Positions 16,453 to 25,537 of a stretch of 64,000 bases of DNA are shown here, in pieces (within the stretch, counting starts at the first letter, position 1; each line of letters begins with the position of its first letter). Both the position numbers and the translations under genes were made by a program. The notes under the pieces are model-generated. The model worked only from the letters and a program-made list of their open reading frames with translations, made no database searches and was not told the origin of the DNA. The stretch is from UBA685 sp049890215 (lineage in GTDB: Bacteria > Pseudomonadota > Alphaproteobacteria > Puniceispirillales > Puniceispirillaceae). The DNA lies in NCBI GenBank assembly GCA_049890215.1, contig JBMHBX010000023.1, positions 1-64,000 of the forward strand, written 5' to 3'.

Positions 16453-17705
16453 AGTTTTTTCAGATATATCTGCTCTTTTGCTTTGATATAGTCTCTGGTA
16501 GACGGTTTCACAGAGCGCTTTTTGATCAATTGTATCTGATAGACAACGCCCTCATCAAGCCTGAAAAAGTGCTCACAGCTGATAAGGTAGAATAACCACA
16601 TACGGTAAAAACGCTCATCATATAAGGATATGAGTTTGTCCTTATTGGCCTCACAGCGCTCCCGCCAGTGTTTCAGGGTTTGCGCGTAATGAGTATGAAG
16701 GCATTCAACATCTGCAATATGTAAGTCATATTTCGCAAGTGATGTGGCAAGGTCAGATAAAGTCGGCAAATAGCCGCCGGGGAAAATATATTTGTCAATA
16801 AAGCGGTTCGTAGAGAGTTCTGCGCGCCTTTTGCCAATTGTGTGTATTAAGGCTGTGCCGTCTTCATTCAGGCAGTGATCAACCACTGAAAAATAACGAT
16901 CATAGGCCTTTCTGCCAACATGCTCTAACATGCCGACTGACACAATATTATCATAGTGACCTGTTTCATCACGATAATCTTGTAAAGAAAATGAGAGGTT
17001 GGGCGTCTTATCTCTTTTTGCAACCTCATTAATAGCATAATCTATCTGATTATCGCTTAAGGTGATGCCATGCACATGGATATTTTTTTCCAAAGCAGAC
17101 AGTCCATAAGCTAACTCTCCCCATCCACAGCCGATATCAAGCACTTGTGCGCCAGCTTTTAATCTTAATTTGGCACCAATTCGCGCAATTTTTTGGTGTT
17201 GGGCAAGCTCAAGGCTGTCAGTTTCTGATTCATAATAAGCGCAGCTATATTGGCGCCTGTTATCCAGAAAACAGGCGTAAAGCGCATCTGTTAGGTCATA
17301 ATGATGTGCTACATTTTGCTTGGCAGCCTTTCTTTTTATGGCTGTCGATAGTCTGGCTTTCCAGCGTTTTACCAGACCCATTAGGCGGCCAACTGGTGTT
17401 TTGGCAAATATTTTCCTGTTGTGAAATAAAAAGATGATGAAATCATCAAGTGTGGTCTCGTGAAGCGTTAATCTGCCATCCATAAAAGCCTCTGGAATGG
17501 CAAGTTCAGGATTCAGGGTTATTTTGCGTAAATCTGATAAATTTTGCAGGCATATGGCAACTGATTTGCCAGTCATGGCGCCTGTTGCTGTTAAGGTGTG
17601 GGGATATTGTTTTGCATTTTGAAACGTTATTTTCATCTCGCCATATTGGATAAATTGCGTAAAAATTTTGAAAAATAACGGTTCTTTTTTTGCCATTTTT
17701 GTCAT
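16413..17705 (-). CDS. cfa: Cyclopropane-fatty-acyl-phospholipid synthase (canonical active site)
   Basis: 430 residues. The SAM-binding LDIGCGWGE lies at about 189-197. Residues equivalent to the E. coli Cfa active site are all present: Cys155 (QYSCAYY), Glu261 (LEHVG), His288 (LIHTIG) and the Tyr of HYAQTLKHW. It should therefore convert cis-unsaturated phospholipid acyl chains to cyclopropanes at the membrane. It ends in a C-terminal extension beyond YQIQL. It differs from the Cfa-like protein at 5593-6792, which lacks Cys and His. It overlaps the YcgN gene by 40 bases and is divergent from mnmC. Confidence 0.93.
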   Translation of the reverse strand: MTKMAKKEPLFFKIFTQFIQYGEMKITFQNAKQYPHTLTATGAMTGKSVAICLQNLSDLRKITLNPELAIPEAFMDGRLTLHETTLDDFIIFLFHNRKIFAKTPVGRLMGLVKRWKARLSTAIKRKAAKQNVAHHYDLTDALYACFLDNRRQYSCAYYESETDSLELAQHQKIARIGAKLRLKAGAQVLDIGCGWGELAYGLSALEKNIHVHGITLSDNQIDYAINEVAKRDKTPNLSFSLQDYRDETGHYDNIVSVGMLEHVGRKAYDRYFSVVDHCLNEDGTALIHTIGKRRAELSTNRFIDKYIFPGGYLPTLSDLATSLAKYDLHIADVECLHTHYAQTLKHWRERCEANKDKLISLYDERFYRMWLFYLISCEHFFRLDEGVVYQIQLIKKRSVKPSTRDYIKAKEQIYLKKLWQQKPPSGNMSP

Positions 17706-17819
17706 TTTTCTCTGCCGGATTACTGTTGCATTAAAGATGACTCTTAGTATTTTGGTATTAATATTTTCGGCAAAGAAGAATTTGTTCTTTCTTTGGCACT
17801 GCTATGAATGGTAGGCGGC

Positions 17820-19634
17820 ATGCACAGTTCTGATGATGATATTGCTATGGTCGCTTTGCCTGAGGTGAATGTGACGATCGAAGGTGATGTGATCACCTCC
17901 CAAGATTATGATGATATTTATTTTAATCGCGCTGACGGGCTTGCTGAGAGTTCATATGTTTTTTGTGACGGCACAGAGCTGGCAGAGCGTCTGGCACATA
18001 GCCAGCATGTGGTCATCGCGGAAACAGGATTTGGGACGGGCCTCAATTTTTTAGCGGCTTGCGCCTTGCGTGATAAAATAAATCCGCAATGCCAGATTGA
18101 TTATATCAGTTTTGAAGCCTGCCCTCTGCCTGCTGATATTGTCACAATAGCGCACAGACCTTATCCAGAGATCAAAAACAGATCAGAGGCGCTTTGTGAC
18201 GCATTGCCTGCCAGATGGCCCGGCTATCACAAAGTTGTGTTAGATGACGCAAAGACGCATTTGCATTTATATTATGGTGAGGCATTACCACATCTGTCTG
18301 TTTTATCTTTTGCTGCTGATATTTGGTTTCTTGATGGGTTTAATCCTGCAAAAAACCCGTCTTTATGGCAGCAAGATTTGTTTGAACATATCTTTCGGTG
18401 CAGCGCCAATGAGGCACGATTATCTACCTTTTCCGCGGCGGGTTTTGTAAGGCGTGGATTAAGTGAGGCAGGGTTTTGCGTCACTGTGAAAAAAGGATTT
18501 GGTAAAAAAAGAGAGATGATCACAGCCCATAAGAAGGGCGCCGTTTCATCTGTTAAAAAGCAACCTCATTCTGCCATCGTGATAGGAGGGGGCATTGCCG
18601 GAACAAGCCTTTGTTATGCATTGCAAAATAGAGGCATTAGCGTTCAGTTATTTGAAAAAGGGGAGGCGCTTGCCTCTGGTGCGAGCGGGAATGGTGCTGC
18701 TATGCAATCAGCTCGTCTGCGTGTGCGTAATGATGCGGCGGGGCGGTTGTCGGTTGCGTGCCTGTCTTATGCCAAAAAATTAGCGACCAGAGCTTGTGTG
18801 ATTGCACATGAGGGCGCGATTACAACATCTGTCAGGGAAAAAGACCAAAAGCGGCTGGAAAAGCTGGCAAAGGCAGGGTGGCCATCTGAATTATTCGAAG
18901 CACTATCATCTGAACAGGTATCTGTTATGACAGGCCTTGATACTGAGCGAACTGGTGAATGGCAAAAAGCCAGCTCTGTTATTTATCCGGCCAAGCTGAC
19001 CCAATATCTGGGCGATAAAGCGCCGAGCAGAACAAATTGTGAAGTGGCCTTTGTAACGCCGCTTGATACAGGTGCCAGAGTGACAACCAAACAAGGTGAA
19101 AGCTATGAAGCTGACCTTATTTTTATTGCTTGTGGCGCTGATATACCAGAGATCATATCGTCTTCTTCTTTGCCAGAGATGGGATTCCAAAAGAGCGCAG
19201 GGCAGGTGAGTTTCTGGCAAGCGCCAACGGCCTTATCTGACATCAAAATTGGTGTAAATTACGGGGGGTATATGACACCTGTGGTCAATGGGTGGCAATA
19301 TCTTGGCGCCAGTTTTAACCGCGAGGGACAAACAGAAGTAACCTTGGATGGTCATCAGCATAATTTGGATTTATTGCCTGAGGAATGGCAGAAATTTGCG
19401 CCTGACAAAAAGATGGCTAAAGGCAGATTATCTTACCGTCTTTCTACCAAGGACAGAATGCCCGTTTGTGGCGCGGTTCATAATTGCGTTTATATATTGG
19501 GTGCATTAGGTGCCAGAGGCATGACAAATGCCCCGTTATTGGCAGAAGCGCTTGTCGCGCTTGCACTTGGCATGCCGACAGGTCTAGATGATGAGATTAT
19601 GGCAGCCTTAAATCCTGAAAATGCAAGATTGTAA
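17820..19634 (+). CDS. mnmC: Bifunctional tRNA (mnm5s2U34) methyltransferase / FAD-dependent oxidoreductase
   Basis: About 604 residues; an in-frame ATG at 17808 is an alternative start. The N-terminal half is a SAM methyltransferase (ETGFGTGLNFL, later DIWFLDGFNPAKNP), and the C-terminal half is a DAO-type FAD oxidoreductase (IVIGGGIAGTSL near the junction). This fusion is MnmC, which removes the carboxymethyl group of cmnm5(s2)U34 and remethylates it in tRNAs decoding NNA/NNG codons. The gene is convergent with the SDR gene, 5 bases apart, and divergent from cfa. Confidence 0.93.
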   Translation: MHSSDDDIAMVALPEVNVTIEGDVITSQDYDDIYFNRADGLAESSYVFCDGTELAERLAHSQHVVIAETGFGTGLNFLAACALRDKINPQCQIDYISFEACPLPADIVTIAHRPYPEIKNRSEALCDALPARWPGYHKVVLDDAKTHLHLYYGEALPHLSVLSFAADIWFLDGFNPAKNPSLWQQDLFEHIFRCSANEARLSTFSAAGFVRRGLSEAGFCVTVKKGFGKKREMITAHKKGAVSSVKKQPHSAIVIGGGIAGTSLCYALQNRGISVQLFEKGEALASGASGNGAAMQSARLRVRNDAAGRLSVACLSYAKKLATRACVIAHEGAITTSVREKDQKRLEKLAKAGWPSELFEALSSEQVSVMTGLDTERTGEWQKASSVIYPAKLTQYLGDKAPSRTNCEVAFVTPLDTGARVTTKQGESYEADLIFIACGADIPEIISSSSLPEMGFQKSAGQVSFWQAPTALSDIKIGVNYGGYMTPVVNGWQYLGASFNREGQTEVTLDGHQHNLDLLPEEWQKFAPDKKMAKGRLSYRLSTKDRMPVCGAVHNCVYILGALGARGMTNAPLLAEALVALALGMPTGLDDEIMAALNPENARL

Positions 19635-19639
19635 GGGTA

Positions 19640-20365
19640 TTACACCCCTAGCATGTCGCGCGCTTTGAGCCGCTCACCATGATGGGGGCAATCTTCAGAT
19701 AAAAGAGTCATAAAAGCTGGCGCTATGTCGTCTGCGGTTGGCAGGCCCATCGGATCTTCACCCGGATAGGCAGCGGCGCGCATGGCTGTTCTGGTGCCGC
19801 CAGGATCAATCATATTGATTTTCATATTTGTTTGTTCTGATTCAGAGGCCCATGAGCGCCCCATAGCCTCCAAGCCTGCCTTTGATACAGCATAAGCGCC
19901 CCAGAAAGGCCTGTGCCCGACTGCTGCACCAGATGATACCAAAACAGCGCGGCCGGCCGCAGAAGCGCGTAACAGACCATCAAAGGCTTTGATCATATGA
20001 AAAATAGACGTCAAATTCACAGTGATCGTGCGCTCAAATACATCCTCATCACTATGCGCAATCGGAGATAATTGTCCCAATTGACCGGCATTTGCAACAA
20101 AGCCGTCTAATCTTTGCCAACGACTGCCTATCGCGGCGGCAAGGCGCGGGATGGCCGGAAAATCTGTTTGATCAAGTTCCACAATGACAGAGTTGCCACC
20201 TACAGCGTGAATTTGGTCATCGACTTCTTCTAGGGCACCTGTGGTGCGACCTGTCAAAATGATTTCAGCGCCGTTCTTTGCGGCCTCAATAGCGACCGCA
20301 CGGCCGATCCCGCGGCTAGCGCCAGTTATCAGAATAACTTTTCCGGATAGGTCAGTCATTGTCAT
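19640..20365 (-). CDS. Short-chain dehydrogenase/reductase
   Basis: 241 residues of a classical SDR with TGASRGIG near residue 14, VANAGQLG, SSGAAV and an intact YAVSK catalytic motif, then MIDPGGTRT. The ATG shares one base with the purF stop codon (TAATG), so translation is coupled to purF. SDR genes of this type often follow purF in alphaproteobacteria. The substrate is unknown and its link to purine synthesis may be purely positional. Confidence 0.88.
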   Translation of the reverse strand: MTMTDLSGKVILITGASRGIGRAVAIEAAKNGAEIILTGRTTGALEEVDDQIHAVGGNSVIVELDQTDFPAIPRLAAAIGSRWQRLDGFVANAGQLGQLSPIAHSDEDVFERTITVNLTSIFHMIKAFDGLLRASAAGRAVLVSSGAAVGHRPFWGAYAVSKAGLEAMGRSWASESEQTNMKINMIDPGGTRTAMRAAAYPGEDPMGLPTADDIAPAFMTLLSEDCPHHGERLKARDMLGV

Positions 20366-21834
20366 TATTTACTCTTTTTTGAAAATCGTTCACTTGCGGT
20401 TTTCACCGGATAATCACCTGAAAAGCATGCATCACAAAATTGCGGACAATCCTGATTTCTGCCGTCTTTGAGGCCCATTGCCTTATAGAGGCCATCATCT
20501 GAGATAAACGCTAAGCTATCTGCGCCAATTTCAACGGCGATCTCGTCTGCAGACATGTAAGAGGCAATCAGCTTGTCTTTTTCAGGTGTATCAACACCAT
20601 AATAGCAAGGGCTGATGGTAGGCGGGCTTGCAATACGCATATGAACTTCGGTTGCGCCTGCCTCACGCATCATAGATACGATTTTGCGTGATGTCGTGCC
20701 GCGCACGATAGAATCATCTATTAAAATGACAGATTTGCCTTTGACGGTTGCCACATTAGCGTTGTGTTTCATCCGTACAGATTGTGTGCGCCCTGCTTGT
20801 GTTGGTTGAATAAAGGTACGGCCAATATAATGATTTCTGATAATGCCTAAATCAAAGGGTATGCCAGATTCTTCTGCAAATCCAAGAGCGGCAGGAACAC
20901 CAGAATCTGGCACCGGCACAACCACATCTGCTGTCACTTGCGATTCTTTTGCGAGTTCTTTGCCAATTTGCTTTCTGGTATCATAGACGCCGCGTCCCTC
21001 TACGACTGAGTCCGGACGCGCAAAATAGACATACTCGAAAATGCAAAAGCGTGATCCTGTATCTGAAAACGGTTTGCTTGTGGTGATACCATCATTATCA
21101 ATAACGACCATTTCACCTGGTTCTATATCTCTTACAAACTCTGCCCCTATGATATCAAGTCCGCATGTCTCAGAGGCAAGAACATAGCCGCCTTCTATAT
21201 GACCAAGCACAAGAGGGCGAATACCAAGAGGGTCCCTGACCCCTATGAGCTTATTGTCAAAAGCACAAACAAGTGCGTAGGCACCTTCTATCTGCATGAG
21301 TGCTTCTGTTAGCCTGTCAACAGCGGTTTGCCGGTGTGAGCGTGCAACAAGATGAATGATCACCTCGGTATCTGTGGTCGATTGAAATAAGCTTCCTGCT
21401 GATACCAAGGATGTGCGCAAGCGGTTGGCGTTAATCAGATTGCCATTATGCGCCAGTGCGAACTCGCCAAATGCCAGCTCTGTTAAAAAAGGCTGAATAT
21501 TACGAAATTCAGATTGCCCTGTTGTGGAATAGCGGTTGTGACCAATTGCCAAATGACCAGACATAGCCGCCATTTCAGAAGAATCAGCGTTAAAATTATC
21601 GCCAACATGTCCTGCGCCTCGTAACGCGTTAAATGTTGTGCCGTTAAAGCTCACCATGCCAGTTGCTTCCTGGCCACGATGTTGCAGAGCGTGAAGGCCT
21701 AGTGCTGTAAGCAGATGCGCATTATCTTCTTTGGTAAAGACGCCAAAAACAGCGCATTCTTCATGAAAGGCGTCATCTTGCATCAATGAGGCATCTGCAT
21801 CTTGTTGGGCCAAAGTCATCGTCACGTCTTTCAT
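20365..21834 (-). CDS. purF: Amidophosphoribosyltransferase
   Basis: 489 residues. PurF transfers the amide of glutamine to PRPP, the first committed step of purine synthesis. The N-terminal nucleophile is Cys27 in EECAVFGVF, so the first 26 residues form a propeptide to be removed. The glutaminase domain shows GHNRYSTTG and the phosphoribosyltransferase domain shows the PRPP loop VILIDDSIVRGTTS. A cysteine-rich C-terminus (CPQFCDACFSGDYP) is typical of the family. A start at the internal ATG at 21819 is possible. It follows cvpA by 6 bases, an arrangement known from many proteobacteria. Confidence 0.97.
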   Translation of the reverse strand: MKDVTMTLAQQDADASLMQDDAFHEECAVFGVFTKEDNAHLLTALGLHALQHRGQEATGMVSFNGTTFNALRGAGHVGDNFNADSSEMAAMSGHLAIGHNRYSTTGQSEFRNIQPFLTELAFGEFALAHNGNLINANRLRTSLVSAGSLFQSTTDTEVIIHLVARSHRQTAVDRLTEALMQIEGAYALVCAFDNKLIGVRDPLGIRPLVLGHIEGGYVLASETCGLDIIGAEFVRDIEPGEMVVIDNDGITTSKPFSDTGSRFCIFEYVYFARPDSVVEGRGVYDTRKQIGKELAKESQVTADVVVPVPDSGVPAALGFAEESGIPFDLGIIRNHYIGRTFIQPTQAGRTQSVRMKHNANVATVKGKSVILIDDSIVRGTTSRKIVSMMREAGATEVHMRIASPPTISPCYYGVDTPEKDKLIASYMSADEIAVEIGADSLAFISDDGLYKAMGLKDGRNQDCPQFCDACFSGDYPVKTASERFSKKSK

Positions 21835-21840
21835 ATTGTG

Positions 21841-22485
21841 TTAATTCTGCTCATCTGTCAGCAGGTCAAGTGCGTTTGTTCTCTCATCTGTCCTGTCACC
21901 AACAGCGTCAATACCATCTTCAATGAATTGCGGTTGTGTTGGGGTAAGAGCTTCGATATCAGCCTCGCCAAGGCCTTTATTTAACTGGTCAGCCAGATCA
22001 GCTGGTAAGATAGGTTCTACGATATCGCCTATGGCGCGAATAACATTGGCTGATTGGGCTTGCGTAATCACTTTTGGCAGGTTGTTTTCGCCGCCTAATC
22101 CTATCACGACACCAACATAAATAGCTGTCACCATAAAGACGCCGCGCACGAAGCCAAAAACCACCCCAAGCCATCTGTCAAGCGCACCAAGACCTGCCTT
22201 TTTCAGGCCAGGAGACATAAGACTTGCCAGAACAAACCATAATATCACAGTGATAATGAAGGGGATTGCCCATGCTATGCCTGAGACTAAATCTTCATTT
22301 GGCACGATGTTAGCGATTGGGTCTTCAAGCAGGGGACCCAAAAGCCTTGCCATTAAAACAGATAAAGCCCACCCAAGCAGGCCAAGAGCCTCGCGGGTCA
22401 TACCACGCAAAGTGGATAAAATGCTTGAGACAGCCAACACCAAAAAAATGGCGTAATCAACAAAATTCAAATTAGCAAAATCCAT
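21841..22485 (-). CDS. cvpA: CvpA family membrane protein
   Basis: 214 residues. Four hydrophobic segments lie within the first 130 or so residues, beginning FVDYAIFLVLAVSSILSTLRGMTREALGLLGW, a typical CvpA/colicin V production signature. The C-terminal 80 residues are polar and probably cytoplasmic. The family is widely linked to envelope integrity, but its molecular activity is not settled. It is directly upstream of purF (6-base gap) and downstream of radA (66-base gap), probably in one transcript. Confidence 0.9.
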   Translation of the reverse strand: MDFANLNFVDYAIFLVLAVSSILSTLRGMTREALGLLGWALSVLMARLLGPLLEDPIANIVPNEDLVSGIAWAIPFIITVILWFVLASLMSPGLKKAGLGALDRWLGVVFGFVRGVFMVTAIYVGVVIGLGGENNLPKVITQAQSANVIRAIGDIVEPILPADLADQLNKGLGEADIEALTPTQPQFIEDGIDAVGDRTDERTNALDLLTDEQN

Positions 22486-22551
22486 AATGATCCTTTTGAG
22501 GCACGCAAGGCTGTTTTCCGATAGAGGTCTCAGTAAATGCCTGTTTTAGTC

Positions 22552-23922
22552 CTACTCTAGTCCCCCTAATGTTTCAATCAATTGTGCCAAATTTTCGATA
22601 TGTTGCATTTTTAATCCTTTTGGCGCGCTGTTTGATTTGCGAGGACGTGGCATCATCGCCTGATCAAAGCCAAGCTTCTGCGCTTCTTTGAGACGCGCTT
22701 CTGCTTGTGATACCTGGCGCAGCTCACCGGATAGAGCGACTTCCCCAAAAAAGACACAACGCTCTGGCAGGGCAAGACCTGTCACAGAGCTAATCAAAGC
22801 GGCGGCAACTGCCATATCTGCGGCAGGCTCGCTAATTTTAAGCCCTCCTGCAACATTCAAAAAGATATCGCGCCCAGATAGCGGCACGCCGCATCTTGCT
22901 TCAAGCACGGCGGTTAACATGGCAAGGCGACTTGAATCCCATCCAACGACATTACGCCGTGGTGAAGCCAATGATGAGGGCGCCACCAAAGCCTCTATCT
23001 CCACCAGAACCGGGCGTGATCCTTCAAGGCCGGCAAAGACGGCTGCACCTGCCACATTTTCGCGTCTGTCTGCCAGAAAAAGCTCAGATGGGTTTTGCAC
23101 CTCACTCAGGCCTAATTCTGTCATTTCGAAGACGCCAATTTCGTCTGTGGGGCCAAATCGGTTTTTAACACCGCGCAAAATGCGGAAATGATGACTTCTG
23201 TCACCTTCGAAATAGAGCACAGTATCCACCATATGCTCTAATACTCTGGGGCCGGCGATTGCCCCTTCTTTGGTAACATGGCCAACGAAAAATACAGCTG
23301 CACCACAAGATTTTGCTGCATGTGTTAATTCTTGCGCAGAGGCGCGCACCTGTGAGACTGTCCCGGGGGCTGAATCAAGGCTTGGCAAATACATCGTCTG
23401 GATTGAATCAATCACCACAACATCAAAGCCATCACTGCCTGTCAAAGAGGCGGCGATATCAACTGCGTTTGTTGCTGTGGCGAGTTGCAGAGGTGCATCT
23501 GATAATTTAAGCCTCTGTGCGCGCATTCGCACCTGTTCAGCTGATTCTTCGCCGGAAAAATAAGCTGATCTGAGACCGTTTGAGGCAAATTTGCATAATA
23601 GCTGAAGTAATAGGGTTGATTTGCCTATGCCGGGGTCGCCGCCAATTAAGGTGGCAGATCCCGGGACAACGCCGCCACCGATGACCCTGTCCAGCTCATC
23701 AATGTCTGAGCGCATACGCTGCAACGGTTTTGCATCTGACGGCACTGTGAGAGATTCAAGCGTAACGCGCCGCCCAACCACTTTTTTGCCAGGTGAGGAG
23801 AGAGCAGGGCTTGCCTCTTCGCTCATAGTGTTCCATTCGCCGCATCCATCACATTTGCCTGACCATTTCGGTGATGTGGTACCGCATGAGGAACAAACAT
23901 AACGCGTTGTTGCTTTTGCCAT
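22552..23922 (-). CDS. radA: DNA repair protein RadA
   Basis: 456 residues. An N-terminal zinc finger uses Cys10, 13, 24 and 27. A RecA-like ATPase follows with Walker A GGDPGIGKS (Lys101), and the RadA-specific KNRFG motif lies near residue 255. The C-terminal Lon-like domain is complete. RadA drives branch migration during recombination. Its ATG shares a base with the stop of the upstream ABC ATPase gene. Length and motifs are normal. Confidence 0.97.
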   Translation of the reverse strand: MAKATTRYVCSSCGTTSPKWSGKCDGCGEWNTMSEEASPALSSPGKKVVGRRVTLESLTVPSDAKPLQRMRSDIDELDRVIGGGVVPGSATLIGGDPGIGKSTLLLQLLCKFASNGLRSAYFSGEESAEQVRMRAQRLKLSDAPLQLATATNAVDIAASLTGSDGFDVVVIDSIQTMYLPSLDSAPGTVSQVRASAQELTHAAKSCGAAVFFVGHVTKEGAIAGPRVLEHMVDTVLYFEGDRSHHFRILRGVKNRFGPTDEIGVFEMTELGLSEVQNPSELFLADRRENVAGAAVFAGLEGSRPVLVEIEALVAPSSLASPRRNVVGWDSSRLAMLTAVLEARCGVPLSGRDIFLNVAGGLKISEPAADMAVAAALISSVTGLALPERCVFFGEVALSGELRQVSQAEARLKEAQKLGFDQAMMPRPRKSNSAPKGLKMQHIENLAQLIETLGGLE

Positions 23923-24716
23923 TAAGCGCTTCCACCCCGCTCAAGGGCGCTTTCATTAATGGCAGTCGTCAACGGGCCTTGTGCCTTTCCATGCACAAAT
24001 TGATCAACTTCAGCTATGCCTGTATCATCCATCTCACTAACAGGGCCGCACCAGATAACGCGGCCTTTGTGAATCATTGCCACCTTATCGGCAATACGTC
24101 TGACAGAGGCCATATCATGACTAATGGTGATGGCTGTTGCGCCGAGGCGCTTGACAGAATCTTTGATCAAATTGTCAATCACGCCGCCTGTAATAGGATC
24201 AAGGCCAGATGTTGGCTCATCAAATAGTAAAATTTCAGGTTTATCAGCAACAGCGCGTGCCAAAGCGACTCGTTTTTGCATGCCGCCAGATAACTCAGCC
24301 GGATATTGGTCAATTACATGAGGACCAAGACCCAGTTGGCTGACAATATCGAGTGCGATTTGACGGGCTTCTTCACGAGACATTGAGACTTTCTGCCGCA
24401 AACGAAAGGTGATGTTTTCCCAGATTGGCAAGCTGTCAAATAAAGCGCCAAATTGAAATGTCATACCAAAGCGATGAAGCATTTGTTCTCTTTGTTTGCG
24501 AGATTGCCCAACCGTATTTTCACCATCAATGTAAATGGCGCCGGAATCAGGTTCGATGAGGCCGAGAAGACATTTTAATGTCACTGATTTACCACAACCA
24601 GATGTGCCTATGATAACAAGAGATTCTTTGGTACCCACCTCAACAGTAATACCAGATAAAACCTCTTTGCCTGCGAATGATTTTTTCAGATTTTCAATTT
24701 TGATTTTTGCCGTCAT
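23922..24716 (-). CDS. mlaF: MlaF-type ABC transporter ATP-binding protein
   Basis: 264 residues. Walker A is GTSGCGKS (Lys43), the signature is LSGGMQKRVALARA, and Walker B/D-loop is LLFDEPTSGLDP. Sequence and position next to an MlaE permease identify the ATPase of the Mla-type phospholipid transport system, which moves lipids between inner and outer membranes. The MlaD substrate-binding subunit is not adjacent in this window and must be elsewhere. The gene begins 4 bases after mlaE and overlaps the radA start by one base. Confidence 0.9.
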   Translation of the reverse strand: MTAKIKIENLKKSFAGKEVLSGITVEVGTKESLVIIGTSGCGKSVTLKCLLGLIEPDSGAIYIDGENTVGQSRKQREQMLHRFGMTFQFGALFDSLPIWENITFRLRQKVSMSREEARQIALDIVSQLGLGPHVIDQYPAELSGGMQKRVALARAVADKPEILLFDEPTSGLDPITGGVIDNLIKDSVKRLGATAITISHDMASVRRIADKVAMIHKGRVIWCGPVSEMDDTGIAEVDQFVHGKAQGPLTTAINESALERGGSA

Positions 24717-24720
24717 ATCT

Positions 24721-25500
24721 CTAAACCCCGAAAAATAACGCTGTTACGATATAATTGGCAATGAGAATAAAAATAGAAGATGAGACAACCGCGTTGGTTG
24801 TGGCAAGTCCGACACCTTCGGCGCCACGGCCAGAATGATAGCCATGATAGCATCCCATTAAGGCGATCAGAAACCCAAAGACCGCTGCCTTGATAACACC
24901 AAGCATCACATCTGAGACTTCCAGAAATTGCATTGTGCGGCTGAGATATAAAGAGGCATTAAAGCCAAGGCGATAGACGCCGACAATATAGCCGCCAAAT
25001 ACACCAATAATATCGCCAATGATCACAAGAAAGGGAAGGCAGATTGTGCCGGCAAGCAGACGAGGCGCCACAAGATACTGCATGGGCCTTGTTGATAAGG
25101 TATCAAGAGCGTCAATTTGATCTGTGACGCGCATGGTGCCAATTTCAGCTGCCATTGAGGCGCCAATCCGGCCTGCAACCATTAAGCCAGCCAGAACCGG
25201 CCCTAATTCACGTGTGACTGAGAGAACCACAACAGTTGCGACAGTATCTTCTGCGGAAAAGCGTGCAAATCCTGTATATGATTGCAGCGCAAGCACCATG
25301 CCAGAAAATAACGTTGTCAGACCAACAACAGGTAGCGAATAATAGCCTATATCAATGATCTGGCGCCCAATCTGGCGCCCGTAATAAGGTGGTTGGAGTG
25401 TCCAGCGAACCGCGGAGGCTGTGAAAAAAGCAATTCTGCCTAGACTTGCTAAAAAGTCAAAGGCAGCTTGTCCAATTTGACGCAAAAAACGAAGATTCAT
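24721..25500 (-). CDS. mlaE: MlaE-type ABC transporter permease
   Basis: 259 residues with several membrane helices and the MlaE family pattern: LPVVGLTTLFSGMVLALQ, REL GPVLAGLMVAGRIGASMAAEIGTM, and MQYLVAPRLLAG. It is the permease partner of the MlaF gene directly downstream. The N-terminus MNLRFLRQIGQAAFDFL is a typical amphipathic lead. It starts 37 bases after alr and is probably cotranscribed with alr. Confidence 0.92.
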   Translation of the reverse strand: MNLRFLRQIGQAAFDFLASLGRIAFFTASAVRWTLQPPYYGRQIGRQIIDIGYYSLPVVGLTTLFSGMVLALQSYTGFARFSAEDTVATVVVLSVTRELGPVLAGLMVAGRIGASMAAEIGTMRVTDQIDALDTLSTRPMQYLVAPRLLAGTICLPFLVIIGDIIGVFGGYIVGVYRLGFNASLYLSRTMQFLEVSDVMLGVIKAAVFGFLIALMGCYHGYHSGRGAEGVGLATTNAVVSSSIFILIANYIVTALFFGV

Positions 25501-25537
25501 TCACGCTCTTCCCATGACTTGCAAACTAAAACTGACA

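Noticed and set aside
22688..23191. 167-codon open frame opposite radA
   Set aside because: It is fully antisense to radA, whose motifs are intact, has low-complexity Arg/Ser/Thr-rich content and no ribosome binding site; a shadow frame.
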